In this document: positions 14,808 through 24,438 of the stretch, one piece after another
How positions within the stretch are numbered: the stretch's first letter is position 1
Layout of the letters: the number at the start of each line of letters is the position of its first letter
Source: Chitinophagaceae bacterium
GTDB taxonomy: Bacteria > Bacteroidota > Bacteroidia > Chitinophagales > Chitinophagaceae
DNA: 34,360 bases
NCBI GenBank assembly: GCA_009885535.1
Contig: VFKL01000002.1
Coordinates: 1-34,360, forward strand
Reading direction: 5' to 3'
Position numbers and translations under genes: made by a program
Notes under the pieces: generated by a model
What the model was told of the DNA's origin: nothing
What the model saw: the letters and a program-made list of their open reading frames with translations, nothing else
The model's database searches: none

Positions 14808-15437
14808 TTATTTTGTAGGATTAAATAGCACACTTACCATTAACACAATCCCAAATGCAATAAACAAAAGACCTGAAATGATATTAATGTAATGGATATT
14901 TCTTTCTGTCAAACTCTTTTTAAGTTTCCCTGCGAGATTTATTTTTGCGATATCTGCCAAAATATTTATGGTTAAACAAACGGAAAATATGGCAATTTTT
15001 TCATCAATGCGCTGACCAATAGTTCTCGTTGACGCCGCAAGCCAAAGCCCAATTACACTGGGGTTTAATGTATTTATTAAAAAACCGGTTATTAGTAATT
15101 TAACGTTGGTTGTACTAGAAATTCTTACACCGCTCTCTAATTTTTCATCTTTTTTATATCGCTTGAAAAACAAATAAAATACCCCTAAGAAAATTAAAAA
15201 TATTCCTCCAATTACACCAATTGATTTTTTATACTCAATCAATCGACCCATGAACTCTCCAAAAAAATTAGCCAAAAAAACCATAATTATATCACTGATC
15301 CAAACACCAGCAATAAAATAAAATGCCGTTTTTATGCCATAATTTATTCGAAGTTTGATAATAGTAAATACAACAGGGCCTACAGAAAAAACCAATGCCA
15401 AACCCAATATCAATCCCGATATAATTGCATCTGTCAT
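14808..15437 (-). CDS. LysE-family transporter
   Basis: A 209-residue integral membrane protein with about six hydrophobic segments. The N-terminal GLILGLALVFSVGPVVFTII matches the LysE/RhtB amino-acid exporter signature, and the central FLINTLNPSVIGLWLAAS is the second conserved segment. Members export amino acids or related small molecules; the substrate here is not evident. The gene lies 25 bp after the GH3-like gene and 12 bp before mtgA on the same strand, so co-transcription is likely. No functional link among the three is obvious. Confidence 0.87.
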   Translation of the reverse strand: MTDAIISGLILGLALVFSVGPVVFTIIKLRINYGIKTAFYFIAGVWISDIIMVFLANFFGEFMGRLIEYKKSIGVIGGIFLIFLGVFYLFFKRYKKDEKLESGVRISSTTNVKLLITGFLINTLNPSVIGLWLAASTRTIGQRIDEKIAIFSVCLTINILADIAKINLAGKLKKSLTERNIHYINIISGLLFIAFGIVLMVSVLFNPTK

Positions 15438-15462
15438 GGTTTTATTTAATTATTTTAAGTAA

Positions 15463-16998
15463 TTAATCCGCTAAATTATTTTGTAAAAATTGATTCCAAT
15501 CTTCCAGTATTTTCCCTTTCATCACCCTTGGAAACTTATGTTGGCCGCCAATCTTTCCTTTATGTTGCATAAAGTCCATAAATACATGTTCGGGCAAAAC
15601 CTTTACCTGCATTGATTTCAAAGCGTGCTTTCTTTCCACTTCGTAATCATCATTCAATAATTTTAATTTATCATCAATGATGGATGCAAGTTTGATTTCA
15701 TCTACTTCATCATCACAAGCTACATACCATTGATGCCCAAAGAAATTACCATAAGGTACACCAGCAACTGTAAACTCTGAAATTGTTATGTTCAAAGTTT
15801 CACTTGCCAATAAAATAGCCTTGTTCATATTATCTACACTCAAATGCTCGCCCACTAAACTTAAAAAATGCTTCGTTCTTCCAGTTATAATGATTTCGCT
15901 TTTTTCTTTATCAATCAAACGAACAGTGTCTCCAATGGCATATCGCCATGTTCCTGCATTTGTACTAATTAAAATAGCATAGTCTTTATTTTCCTCAATC
16001 TCATGTATCATTAACGCCTCCGGATTATCCAATATATTTCCATCACCATCAAAATTATGATCGTCAAATGGCACAAACTCAAAGAAAATATTGCTGTTAA
16101 AATTCAATTGCATGCCTTTGGTGTCCTGACGACTTTGATATGCCAAAAATCCTTCACTTGCTAAATAAGTGTCTATATAAGTAATGGGCTTACCCATCAA
16201 TTTTTCGAAACCCTTTTTATACGGCTCCATCGCTACTCCTCCATGTACATAAAATGCCAAGTTTGGCCACATATCATGGATATTATTGAGCTTATATTTT
16301 TCGATAATTTTTTCTACACACAACTGTAGCCATGCTGGCACACCAATGATAAATCCAATGTCCCAATTGGGTGCCATCTCTACTATTTCATCCAATTTTT
16401 TTGCCCAATCTTTTTCTTTTGCAATTTTTTTTCCTGGTTTGTATAATCCCAATCCTTGAAACCAAAATGGAATGTTTTTTTGTTGTATACCACTCAAATC
16501 GCCCGCAAAATACGTTGGACCTTTTTGAAGTTGTGTGCTTCCGCCAAGCATTAACCAACCTCGTCCAATGGCACTTTTAGGCACGTTTTCATACTTAGAC
16601 AAACTTACTACTTGCTTCAAACTTGTTATGGTATTGCTTCTTATAAGCTCTTTTGTTACAGGAATATATTTACTTGCTGCCTCACTAGTGCCACTACTCA
16701 ACGCAAAATATTTAATTACACCAGGCCAACATACGTCTGGTATTCCTTCTAATGTTTTATGCCACCAAGCTTTATAAATTTTATCGTAGGTATAAGTAGG
16801 TACAAGCTGTTGAAACTTTTTTCCAGGATGCTTACTCAATAAAATATCATCAAAATGATACTCTTGTCCAAATTGTGTAAACCGCGCCTTTTTCAACAGT
16901 TTTTTCAATACCTTAATTTGCTGGCTTCTTGGATCCCTCAATGGAATATTAAAAGCTCGTGCAATTGATTTTGGTATTGTGATGTCAAAAATAGCCAT
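15463..16998 (-). CDS. GH3 auxin-responsive-promoter-like acyl-adenylate enzyme
   Basis: A 511-residue protein of the GH3 family, a branch of the adenylate-forming (ANL) superfamily that in plants joins amino acids to jasmonate or auxin. The nucleotide-binding motif LSSGTSEAASK lies at 100-110. The mid-domain DTYLASEGFLAYQS and the hinge-region WRYAIGDTVRLID, GRTKHFLSLVGEHL are all recognisable. Bacterial members are widespread in Bacteroidota but their acyl and amine substrates are unknown. It is the first gene of the GH3-LysE-mtgA cluster and has a TATATTTG box 24 bases upstream of its ATG. Confidence 0.88.
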   Translation of the reverse strand: MAIFDITIPKSIARAFNIPLRDPRSQQIKVLKKLLKKARFTQFGQEYHFDDILLSKHPGKKFQQLVPTYTYDKIYKAWWHKTLEGIPDVCWPGVIKYFALSSGTSEAASKYIPVTKELIRSNTITSLKQVVSLSKYENVPKSAIGRGWLMLGGSTQLQKGPTYFAGDLSGIQQKNIPFWFQGLGLYKPGKKIAKEKDWAKKLDEIVEMAPNWDIGFIIGVPAWLQLCVEKIIEKYKLNNIHDMWPNLAFYVHGGVAMEPYKKGFEKLMGKPITYIDTYLASEGFLAYQSRQDTKGMQLNFNSNIFFEFVPFDDHNFDGDGNILDNPEALMIHEIEENKDYAILISTNAGTWRYAIGDTVRLIDKEKSEIIITGRTKHFLSLVGEHLSVDNMNKAILLASETLNITISEFTVAGVPYGNFFGHQWYVACDDEVDEIKLASIIDDKLKLLNDDYEVERKHALKSMQVKVLPEHVFMDFMQHKGKIGGQHKFPRVMKGKILEDWNQFLQNNLAD

Positions 16999-17021
16999 TC
17001 ATTTATCTGATTAATTGACAA

Positions 17022-17029
17022 CAAATATA
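17022..17029 (-). promoter_or_regulatory. TATATTTG, candidate -7 box for the GH3 operon
   Basis: On the minus strand this is an exact TAnnTTTG match ending 24 bases before the ATG at 16998. A TTTG -33 element at the expected distance was not seen, so the assignment is tentative. Confidence 0.4.
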
Positions 17030-17124
17030 ATTATTGAGCACCTATTTTCTTACTTAAATTTATTCAGATAAATTAAGCCATTAATTTTTATAAATCTATT
17101 GTGCCCAATGTTGTTAAAAATAAT

Positions 17125-17132
17125 TACGTTTG
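17125..17132 (+). promoter_or_regulatory. TACGTTTG, candidate -7 box of the S46 peptidase gene
   Basis: An exact TAnnTTTG match lies 58 bases upstream of the ATG at 17191. It falls inside the 5' extension of the longer frame that starts at 17101, which argues that translation begins at 17191. Confidence 0.45.
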
Positions 17133-17190
17133 CGAATCATTTTGTAAACATTCTATAACAGAATATTCATTTAATAAAAACCAAAAAATT

Positions 17191-19353
17191 ATGCTTAAAA
17201 AATTATGCTTATCCATTTTTATGATTGCCACGTTACTAACGGCTCGAGCAGACGAAGGGATGTGGTTGCCCATGTTGTTGGGAAAACAAGTGTACAATGA
17301 CATGGTAAAAAGAGGATTAAAACTAACCAAAGAGCAACTTTACTCCATCAATAAATCATCGTTGAAAGATGCCATTATTATTTTTGGAAGAGGTTGTACA
17401 GGCGAAATCGTGAGCAATCAAGGTTTGATTTTTACCAATCACCATTGCGGTTACGAAGCCATTGCTAGCGCAAGTAGCGTTGACCACAATTATTTAAGAG
17501 ATGGTTTTTATGCTTTTAATAAAGAGCAAGAACTTAAATCAGAATTAACCGTTCAGTTTTTGGAAAAAATTGTTGATGTTACCGCTGAAGTTGAAGCTGC
17601 TGTTAAAGGTTTAGCTTGGGCTGATCGCGTTAAAAAAATGTCAGAAGTGTACAAAGGAATTACTGATAAAGTTGCGGATAAAGAAAATGGCATTTCTGGT
17701 AGAGTCTATAGCATGTTTAAAGACAATCAATACATCATGTATGTATACAAAACCTATAAAGACATTCGCCTTGTAGGAACACCTCCAGAAAGCATTGGAA
17801 AGTTTGGTGGCGATACAGACAATTGGGAATGGCCTCGTCATACCGGAGATTTTTCGGTGTTCAGAGTTTATGCTTCTAAAGATGGCAAACCAACTGAATT
17901 CAGCAAAGACAATGTGCCTTTAAAACCAAAACACTTTTTACCTGTTAGCATTAAAGGAATTAAAGATGGTGATTACGCGATGATTTACGGTTATCCAGGC
18001 GGTACCAATCGTTACGAAACAAGCTTTGGTATCAAACTAAAAAATGACATTGAAAATCCTGCATTAGTTGCACTTAGAGATATGCGTTTGAAATACATGC
18101 ACGAGCAAATGATTAAAGATCCTGCTGTAAAATTAAAATTGGCTTCTAATTATGCTGGTACAGCTAACTACTGGAAATTTTTTGATGGCGAAACAAAGCA
18201 ATTGATCAAGTTCAATACATTCGGACAAAAACAAAAATTCGAAAATGAATTTACAAACTGGGCAAAAGGTAAACCAGAATTTGAAAATATTTTTGCTGAT
18301 TACGAAAAAAATTACAACACTTGGACCCCGTACAGCAAATATCGTCAGTATTTAAATGAAGGCATCAAAGGTTCTCCATTAATGGCTTTTGCAAGTAACT
18401 TATTGTCGTTAGAAGCTACCCTAATTAAAGCGGGTGCTACTGCTGAAGATATTAAAAAAGCAGTTACTGCTGTGGATGCAGCTCGTAAAGATTTTATCAA
18501 TGGTGAAGATTTACCAAGTGATAAATTAATTTTAGCTGCTGCTGCTAAAGCGTTTTATACCGATATCGACAAAAGTCAACAACCGGCAAATACATTTGAA
18601 AAAATTGCCGCTTATGGTGATTTAAATGATGAGGCTACGTTTAAAAAATGGGCTTTAGATGTGTTTGCAAAAACCATGTTGCTTAATGATGAGAAATGGA
18701 ACGCATTCGTTGCAAACCCTACCACTGTTGGATTACAAGATGATGCTGCTTTTGATTTCGCTGCGGCATTTGCAAAAAATTACACCACGAAATATGCACC
18801 GATTTACATGGCTTTTGTTAACAAAAACAATGAACTTGGCCGTGCTTATTTAAAAGGAATTATGCAAAGAGATACCGCAGCTGCGGCTAAAATGTATCCT
18901 GATGCTAATTTTAGCATGCGTGTGAGTTTTGGAAATGTAAAAAGCTACAAACCTAAAGATGCAGTTGCTTACGATTTCGTAACCACCTCTAAAGGATTAA
19001 TGGAAAAATATAAAGATGGTGATTATGAATTTGACCTTCCTGCAAAGCAAGTAGAACTTCTTAAAAAGAGAGATTTTGGTCAATACATCGATAAAAAAAG
19101 AAACGACTTGGTTATCGGTTTTATTACCACAAATGACATCACCGGCGGTAACAGCGGAAGTCCTGTTATTGATGGAAACGGCAATTTAATTGGTCTTGCT
19201 TTCGATGGCAACTACGAAGCACTAAGCCACAAAATTGCTTTTGATAAAGATTTAAACCGCACCATTTGTGTGGATGTTCGTTACGTTTTATGGTGCATCG
19301 ATAAATTTGGTGGTGCCAAAAACTTAATTGATGAAATAAATCCAATTAAATAA
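17191..19353 (+). CDS. dpp7: S46-family dipeptidyl-peptidase, DPP7 type
   Basis: A 720-residue periplasmic serine exopeptidase that releases dipeptides from peptide N-termini. A signal peptide (MLKKLCLSIFMIATLLTARA) precedes the conserved mature start DEGMWLP. The triad is visible: His85 in TNHHCGY, the Asp in GGDTDNWEWPRH (about 208-210) and Ser655 in GGNSGSPV. Residue 673, in AFDGN, is Gly; family knowledge assigns Gly here to DPP7 (hydrophobic P1) and Arg to DPP11 (acidic P1). The numbers coincide with the Porphyromonas enzymes. The frame is open from 17101, but the signal peptide and promoter box place the start at 17191. A strong terminator follows. Confidence 0.95.
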   Translation: MLKKLCLSIFMIATLLTARADEGMWLPMLLGKQVYNDMVKRGLKLTKEQLYSINKSSLKDAIIIFGRGCTGEIVSNQGLIFTNHHCGYEAIASASSVDHNYLRDGFYAFNKEQELKSELTVQFLEKIVDVTAEVEAAVKGLAWADRVKKMSEVYKGITDKVADKENGISGRVYSMFKDNQYIMYVYKTYKDIRLVGTPPESIGKFGGDTDNWEWPRHTGDFSVFRVYASKDGKPTEFSKDNVPLKPKHFLPVSIKGIKDGDYAMIYGYPGGTNRYETSFGIKLKNDIENPALVALRDMRLKYMHEQMIKDPAVKLKLASNYAGTANYWKFFDGETKQLIKFNTFGQKQKFENEFTNWAKGKPEFENIFADYEKNYNTWTPYSKYRQYLNEGIKGSPLMAFASNLLSLEATLIKAGATAEDIKKAVTAVDAARKDFINGEDLPSDKLILAAAAKAFYTDIDKSQQPANTFEKIAAYGDLNDEATFKKWALDVFAKTMLLNDEKWNAFVANPTTVGLQDDAAFDFAAAFAKNYTTKYAPIYMAFVNKNNELGRAYLKGIMQRDTAAAAKMYPDANFSMRVSFGNVKSYKPKDAVAYDFVTTSKGLMEKYKDGDYEFDLPAKQVELLKKRDFGQYIDKKRNDLVIGFITTNDITGGNSGSPVIDGNGNLIGLAFDGNYEALSHKIAFDKDLNRTICVDVRYVLWCIDKFGGAKNLIDEINPIK

Positions 19354-19373
19354 TTTAATCTAATTCGATTTTT

Positions 19374-19407
19374 AAAAAGCGCTTTCAATTTGAAGGCGCT
19401 TTTTTTT
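19374..19407 (+). terminator. rho-independent terminator after the S46 gene
   Basis: AAGCGC, TTTCAA, TTTGAAG and GCGCTT form a long stem with a tiny loop, ending in an eight-T run. It is preceded by A-residues that could serve the opposite strand, but the adjacent downstream gene is also on the + strand. Confidence 0.88.
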
Positions 19408-19479
19408 ATCATACCGGCATCATGCATTTATATCAATAAAGACCAAACAAATATTTTATATTGCAACAAATTAAAAATC

Positions 19480-20355
19480 ATGCTTAAATCAATGACCGGT
19501 TTTGGGAGAGCAGAGCAAACTGTTGGCGACAAAACATACATTGTAGAAATTAAAGCGCTAAACGGAAAACAGTTTGAGCTTCAATTAAAACTACCGCCAC
19601 TTTTAAAATCTTTTGAATTCGACATTAGAAATAGCTTACAAGAAAAATTGGTTAGAGGAACTATAGATTGTTTTATTATCGTAAAACAAAATGGCGCTTC
19701 TAAACCAGTTATCATCAATACCGATTTGATTAAAGCATATTACCAACAAATCGATCAACTGGCTACAGAACTTAACATTGACACCAACTCCGTTTTAAGC
19801 GCACTACTTCGTTTACCAGAAGTCGTTAGTCCAAGTACAGAAGTAATGAATGATACTGATTTTGCTGCATTTAATTTGGTTTTAAACGAAGCGATTCAAG
19901 CATTAGATAAACATAGAATTGAAGAAGGACAATCAATTGAAAAAGATTTATTGGACAGAATTGCAAAAATTCATGATCAAGAAGCAGAAATATTAAAGTT
20001 TGAACCCAACAGAAAAACCAGAATCGTAACGGAAATCAATCAATTGCTGAACAAACATGTGGGGCAAGAAAACATCGACAAAAACAGATTGGAACAAGAA
20101 CTGATTTACTACATGGAGAAAATCGATATCCATGAAGAGCAAATCCGTTTGCGTCAACATTGTGAATACTTTAATGAAATTCTAAACGATTCGGATGTAA
20201 GTAAAGGAAAGAAATTGTCTTTTTTACTTCAAGAAATTGGCAGAGAAATCAACACCACCGGCAGTAAAGCATACGATGTAGATATTCAAAAATGTGTGGT
20301 GCTGATGAAAGATGAACTGGAAAAAGCCAAAGAGCAAATTTTAAACGTACTTTAA
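19480..20355 (+). CDS. yicC: YicC-family endoribonuclease
   Basis: A 291-residue cytoplasmic protein with the full YicC layout. The N-terminal MLKSMTGFGRAE is the invariant family start. The C-terminal DUF1732 region runs from LEQELIYYMEKIDIHEEQIR through GKKLSFLLQEIGREINTTGSK to the end. Family members are endoribonucleases involved in small-RNA or mRNA turnover. The open frame reaches back to 19390, but the MTGFGR signature fixes the start at 19480. In many genomes guanylate kinase follows yicC; here a GldH-like gene follows 23 bases later, probably in the same transcript. Confidence 0.94.
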   Translation: MLKSMTGFGRAEQTVGDKTYIVEIKALNGKQFELQLKLPPLLKSFEFDIRNSLQEKLVRGTIDCFIIVKQNGASKPVIINTDLIKAYYQQIDQLATELNIDTNSVLSALLRLPEVVSPSTEVMNDTDFAAFNLVLNEAIQALDKHRIEEGQSIEKDLLDRIAKIHDQEAEILKFEPNRKTRIVTEINQLLNKHVGQENIDKNRLEQELIYYMEKIDIHEEQIRLRQHCEYFNEILNDSDVSKGKKLSFLLQEIGREINTTGSKAYDVDIQKCVVLMKDELEKAKEQILNVL

Positions 20356-20378
20356 ATTTTAGCAAAAAACAAATAGTC

Positions 20379-20867
20379 ATGGTGCTAAGGTCGTTTTCAT
20401 TTTTAATACTAATTTTTTCAATTGTACTTTTTTCAATTTCTGGTTGCAAGCAATTGGAAGTGTTTGAAAAAAATACCATCATTCCAAAACAAGCATGGAA
20501 AAAAGATTTCCCTTGTAGCGGCACATTTACCATTACAGACACCAGCGCATATTATCAGATGTATATCGTACTCAGACATACCGATGCATATGCGTACAAT
20601 AACATTTGGTTGAATGTGGGTTTACAATCACCAAAAGATACCATGTATTTTCAAAAAGTAAATTTTACTTTAGGCGATGATAATCGTGGTTGGTATGGCT
20701 CTGGAATGGATGACATCTGGGAAATAAGAAGCTTATTAACCAATAAGCCACGAAAATTTATAAAGCCGGGTGAATACAAATTTGACATTTATCAAATCAT
20801 GAGAAACAATCCGCTTAAAAATGTATTGAATGCAGGGATGCGGGTTGAAAAAGTTAATAATCGTTAA
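20379..20867 (+). CDS. gldH: gliding-motility lipoprotein GldH
   Basis: A 162-residue lipoprotein with signal sequence and lipobox SISGC (Cys23). The mature part shows the GldH pattern: LEVFEKNTIIPKQAW near the start, YQMYIVLRHTDAYAYNNIWL in the middle, then GDDNRGWYGSGMDDIWEIR, and a C-terminal GEYKFDIYQIMRNNPLKNVL. GldH is one of the lipoproteins needed for gliding in Flavobacterium and occurs across Bacteroidota that have T9SS/Gld machinery, including some that do not glide. It follows yicC by 23 bases. Confidence 0.88.
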   Translation: MVLRSFSFLILIFSIVLFSISGCKQLEVFEKNTIIPKQAWKKDFPCSGTFTITDTSAYYQMYIVLRHTDAYAYNNIWLNVGLQSPKDTMYFQKVNFTLGDDNRGWYGSGMDDIWEIRSLLTNKPRKFIKPGEYKFDIYQIMRNNPLKNVLNAGMRVEKVNNR

Positions 20868-20942
20868 ATTTTAAATTTTTCCTCATTTTTCTTAAATTAT
20901 CTCTATCGTTTCAAAACTATTAATTAATTTAGCCGTACTGTA

Positions 20943-20957
20943 TCTATCTTAGATAGA
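20943..20957. promoter_or_regulatory. short palindrome in the porG leader
   Basis: TCTATC and GATAGA are perfect 6-bp arms around TTA, 43 bases before the GTG start. It could be an operator or a weak hairpin in the leader. No regulator is suggested by the neighbourhood. Confidence 0.25.
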
Positions 20958-20999
20958 AAACATATTTTTACAAAAAATTTTAAATCAAAATATCTGAAC

Positions 21000-21863
21000 G
21001 TGAAAAGAATTATTATTGTTTTGACAGTTATATGTGGAATTGGATTTAACGCTCAAGCTCAAATAGATGGTAATTTCCACCAAGGTGAATTTGGCGTATC
21101 TCTTGGATTAGCCAATTATTTTGGTGATTTAAATACACGTAGCGGTTTAAACGAACCTAAGCCATCAGCTGGCATATTTTTTAGAAAACAATTTGGCAAT
21201 TATGTAGGCATGCGCGTTTCAGCTAGATATGCTCAGCTTGGTTATAGCGATAAATACAGCAAAAACGATTATCAAAAATTAAGAAACCTTAATTTTAAAT
21301 CAGATATTTTTGAATTTGTTGTTCAAGGAGATTTTAATTTCTTTACCTACAATCCAAAAGACCTGAATTATCTTTTCACACCTTACGTTACTTTAGGTTT
21401 GGGTGTATTTAGTTATAATCCTTACACATTTACCGATGCAGGAGAAAAAACGTATTTAAGTCCACTTTTAACCGAAGGACAAAATACCCAATACAGCACA
21501 ATGGCTTTATGTGTTCCTTTTGGAGTTGGTATCAAATATTCTATCAGTCCAAAAACAAACCTAACGTTTGAAGTGGTTCACCGTTTTACCACTACCGATT
21601 ATTTGGATGACGTAAGCACACAATTTGCCGGACTTTACTTACCTGATGGTAGCAAAAATCCTAATTTCTGGGAGCCTGATCCAAACAACCAAAGTGCTTT
21701 TATTTTAAGCGCTGCTGGACAATTACAAGATCGTTCAGAAGGTCAGATTTTAGGAACCAAAGGTCGTCAACGTGGATGGAGCAAACAAAAAGATCAATAC
21801 ATCATGGCTGAAATTGGTCTTTCGTTCAACATCAGTACCTATCGTTGTCCTACAGCTTATTAA
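21000..21863 (+). CDS. porG: PorG-like outer-membrane beta-barrel protein (DUF6089)
   Basis: A 287-residue protein with a signal peptide ending NAQAQ and a conserved early segment GEFGVSLGLANYFGDLNTR, a hallmark of the PorG/DUF6089 family. Alternating hydrophobic strands follow, including GNYVGMRVSARYAQLGY, YLFTPYVTLGLGVFSYNPY and CVPFGVGIKYSISPKTNLTFE, as in a small beta-barrel. PorG is an outer-membrane partner of the PorK-PorN ring of the T9SS. The C-terminal YIMAEIGLSFNISTYRCP strand fits the barrel end. The start is GTG at 21000. A palindrome TCTATC-TTA-GATAGA at 20943-20957 lies upstream; its role is unknown. Confidence 0.85.
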   Translation: MKRIIIVLTVICGIGFNAQAQIDGNFHQGEFGVSLGLANYFGDLNTRSGLNEPKPSAGIFFRKQFGNYVGMRVSARYAQLGYSDKYSKNDYQKLRNLNFKSDIFEFVVQGDFNFFTYNPKDLNYLFTPYVTLGLGVFSYNPYTFTDAGEKTYLSPLLTEGQNTQYSTMALCVPFGVGIKYSISPKTNLTFEVVHRFTTTDYLDDVSTQFAGLYLPDGSKNPNFWEPDPNNQSAFILSAAGQLQDRSEGQILGTKGRQRGWSKQKDQYIMAEIGLSFNISTYRCPTAY

Positions 21864-21880
21864 TTTCAACATTTTATTTC

Positions 21881-23710
21881 CTACATCTTGGAAGCACAAA
21901 GAAATCGCCAGTTAAGATTTTCACGATTGTGTGCCCCTGAATTTTCGAATTTTTTATCCATAACCTCCGGCTTCAAAATGTTGTTATTGACCAAATCTCG
22001 CTTGGCCTCAAATAAATAGTCTTGCATTATTACAGCATTCATCCATTGATGTTGTGGCGGCTCAAATCCAATTTTATCTTTTCGCCAAACAATGTCATCA
22101 GGCAATTTACCTTGCATCGTTTTTCTTAAAATGTATTTTGTAAAACCATCATGAATTTTTAAACTTGAAGGCAAACTGAACACATACGAAACAAGCTGAT
22201 GTTTCAAAAATGGAAGTCTAACTTCACAACCATGTGCCATCGCATTTCTATCCGAAAAGCGGAGCAATTCCTCCAATCCCATTTTCATGGTATTAAAATG
22301 CAAAATGTCATTCAACGATTTGACAATTGGCTTCTCATTAAAGTTTGAGTGATCATTATATGCTAGAAAGTCATTTGTGAAATATGCCTTTGCACGGCTT
22401 ATTTTATCAGCACGAATGCTTAACGCTTTTGCAGCTCGACTTGGGAATAATGCTGCCAAATAATTATTTATGCCAAAATGAAAAGCAGGAAAATGATTTT
22501 CTAATTTGTTTTTCTGAGTAAAAAACGAACCGAAATTTTTATTCCGAATCTCCTCCATTAAATACCATTGCGCATATTTTAAATAACCACCAAACACCTC
22601 ATCAGCGCCTTGTCCATCCATAAGCACCTTGATGTTATTTTCTTTCGCCAGTTGATACACTTTGTATTGTGCAAAAATGCTACTCGATTGAAATGGCTCT
22701 TCTTGATGATACATTAATTTTTCAAAATCATCCACCAAATCCTTTTCATTTGGTGTAGTGGAAAAGTTCTTTACCTGATAATGATTAACTGCTTTTTTTA
22801 CAAAAGATGATTCATCTTTTTCAAATCCAGGAAAAACGGCAGAAAATGTTTTTACATGGGGTTGATGTTTGGTTACATAATGCAGCAAGGTTGTACTATC
22901 CAAACCTCCGCTCAAACTCATGCCAACAGGCATATCGCTTCTCAATCGTTTAGTTACAGAATCATGTATGAGTTCGTCTAATTTTTTGATTACATTTTCC
23001 TCTGTATCGTTTTTAATATTATTTTTTTTCAAATTCCAGTAGGGCGTAATTTGTAGCCCTTGATTATTTATTTTTAAAACATGTGCTGGCAGCAATGAAT
23101 AAATATTTTCGTAAAATGTTTGCGATTTATCGTGCGAGTTTTGAACATTTCCGGTGATCAAATAATTCGACAACATTTTATTGCTCAATTTTTTTTCAAT
23201 ACCAATTGCCCAAAGCGCTTTCATTTCACTGGCAAAAACAAAACGTTCATTTAGGTTGATATAAAAAAAAGGTTTTTCACCAAATCGGTCACGAGCAGCA
23301 AATAAAGTTTGGGTCGTTTCGTTCCAAATGGCAAATGAAAACATGCCATCAAAATGTTGCACACAATCCTCTTGATAATAATCATAAGCGGCTAAAATCA
23401 CTTCGGTATCGCTTTTGGTTTTAAAAGAGTAACCCAATTGTTGCAAACCTTGTTTTAACTCGATATAATTATACATTTCGCCATTAAATACAATGCTGTA
23501 TTTACCTAAATAATGCATAGGTTGAGCGGCGTCATCAGAAAGATCAATAATGGACAATCTACGGTGAGCAAATCCAACGTTATTTTGTGGACCTATCCAT
23601 TCGCCAGAGCCATCCGGACCACGATGTATAAGCGCATCCGACATTAATTTCAATTGTACTAAATTAATATCAGCGCTATGATGAGATAAGATGCCTGAAA
23701 TACCACACAT
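21881..23710 (-). CDS. asnB: asparagine synthetase (glutamine-hydrolysing)
   Basis: A 609-residue two-domain amidotransferase. The N-terminal glutaminase begins with catalytic Cys2 (MCGISGI) and has HRGPDGSG (29-36), VFNGEMYNY (74-82) and the D-R-F-G-x-K-P motif at about 141-147. The C-terminal synthetase has the pyrophosphate loop SLSGGLDSTT (265-274) and MDGQGADEVFGGY. It converts aspartate, glutamine and ATP to asparagine; the long form is also found in surface-polysaccharide clusters, but no such genes are nearby. The ATG immediately before Cys is required for the nucleophile. The stop lies 17 bases from that of the convergent porG. Confidence 0.93.
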   Translation of the reverse strand: MCGISGILSHHSADINLVQLKLMSDALIHRGPDGSGEWIGPQNNVGFAHRRLSIIDLSDDAAQPMHYLGKYSIVFNGEMYNYIELKQGLQQLGYSFKTKSDTEVILAAYDYYQEDCVQHFDGMFSFAIWNETTQTLFAARDRFGEKPFFYINLNERFVFASEMKALWAIGIEKKLSNKMLSNYLITGNVQNSHDKSQTFYENIYSLLPAHVLKINNQGLQITPYWNLKKNNIKNDTEENVIKKLDELIHDSVTKRLRSDMPVGMSLSGGLDSTTLLHYVTKHQPHVKTFSAVFPGFEKDESSFVKKAVNHYQVKNFSTTPNEKDLVDDFEKLMYHQEEPFQSSSIFAQYKVYQLAKENNIKVLMDGQGADEVFGGYLKYAQWYLMEEIRNKNFGSFFTQKNKLENHFPAFHFGINNYLAALFPSRAAKALSIRADKISRAKAYFTNDFLAYNDHSNFNEKPIVKSLNDILHFNTMKMGLEELLRFSDRNAMAHGCEVRLPFLKHQLVSYVFSLPSSLKIHDGFTKYILRKTMQGKLPDDIVWRKDKIGFEPPQHQWMNAVIMQDYLFEAKRDLVNNNILKPEVMDKKFENSGAHNRENLNWRFLCASKM

Positions 23711-23775
23711 GTTGTAAATATCAAACTAAACTAAAGCATAACCAAATAATTGAAATTTGATTTCAAAAACCCCAT

Positions 23776-24360
23776 TTATTTTGTGGTTGACTTTGCAATA
23801 GAAATGGGTAAAACCAGTTTGGTATTTTCCCAATACATGTTCATGTTAAAATTTTGAGGATTTGTTTTTTCAAAAAATAGTGTGAATGGTTCAACGGTTT
23901 GTGCCGTTAATTCAGGTGCGACTTCTACACGAATTACATCCTTTGTACTGTCGTATAAAAAAGCGCCCCAAGTGTCTATATCTTTATTTAAAATGATGGT
24001 CCATTTATTTTGATTGGGCAGCGCGTACAACGAATATCTTCCTTTCTTTACTTTCATTTTATTGATTAAAACATCCTTAAAAAATTCGATTTCTGTAGCT
24101 TCATTTGCGCCCAAACGCCAAACTTTTCCGTATTCAATCAATGCACCGAATATCTTTCTGCCACTCATGTTTGGCCTACTATAAATTATCCTTGCGATTA
24201 ATGGATCTATCGTTTTTTTCTGTGCTTTTACCGCTGGATAATTTTCGGGATAATAACTCATATCGAGCTGCGATTGATCAATTGGTGGGATTTTATCTTG
24301 AGCCCGTAATTGTTTATTCAAACAAATCAAAGATGTAATCAAAATCAATAAATGCTTCAT
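23776..24360 (-). CDS. secreted DUF2911 protein
   Basis: A 194-residue protein with signal peptide ending QLRAQ. It matches the DUF2911 family, widespread in Bacteroidota: ARIIYSRPNMSGRKIFG, YGKVWRLGANEATEIEF, KKGRYSLYALPNQNKWTIILN and then WGAFLYD. The function of the family is not known. It lies 65 bases upstream of asnB on the same strand and may be co-transcribed. A TATATTTG box sits 12 bases before the ATG. Confidence 0.87.
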   Translation of the reverse strand: MKHLLILITSLICLNKQLRAQDKIPPIDQSQLDMSYYPENYPAVKAQKKTIDPLIARIIYSRPNMSGRKIFGALIEYGKVWRLGANEATEIEFFKDVLINKMKVKKGRYSLYALPNQNKWTIILNKDIDTWGAFLYDSTKDVIRVEVAPELTAQTVEPFTLFFEKTNPQNFNMNMYWENTKLVLPISIAKSTTK

Positions 24361-24371
24361 TTTTTTTGATG

Positions 24372-24379
24372 CAAATATA
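24372..24379 (-). promoter_or_regulatory. TATATTTG, candidate -7 box for the DUF2911 gene
   Basis: An exact minus-strand TAnnTTTG match lies 11 bases upstream of the ATG at 24360, which would give a very short leader. The -33 element is not clear. Confidence 0.35.
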
Positions 24380-24438
24380 AAATCTATCCTTCTGAAGTGA
24401 TTTTATATTTTCTCAACATGGGTTTATATCTTTATGAC

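Noticed and set aside
17101-17190. 30-residue N-terminal extension of the S46 peptidase
   Set aside because: A promoter box lies within it and the signal peptide and family numbering both start at 17191.
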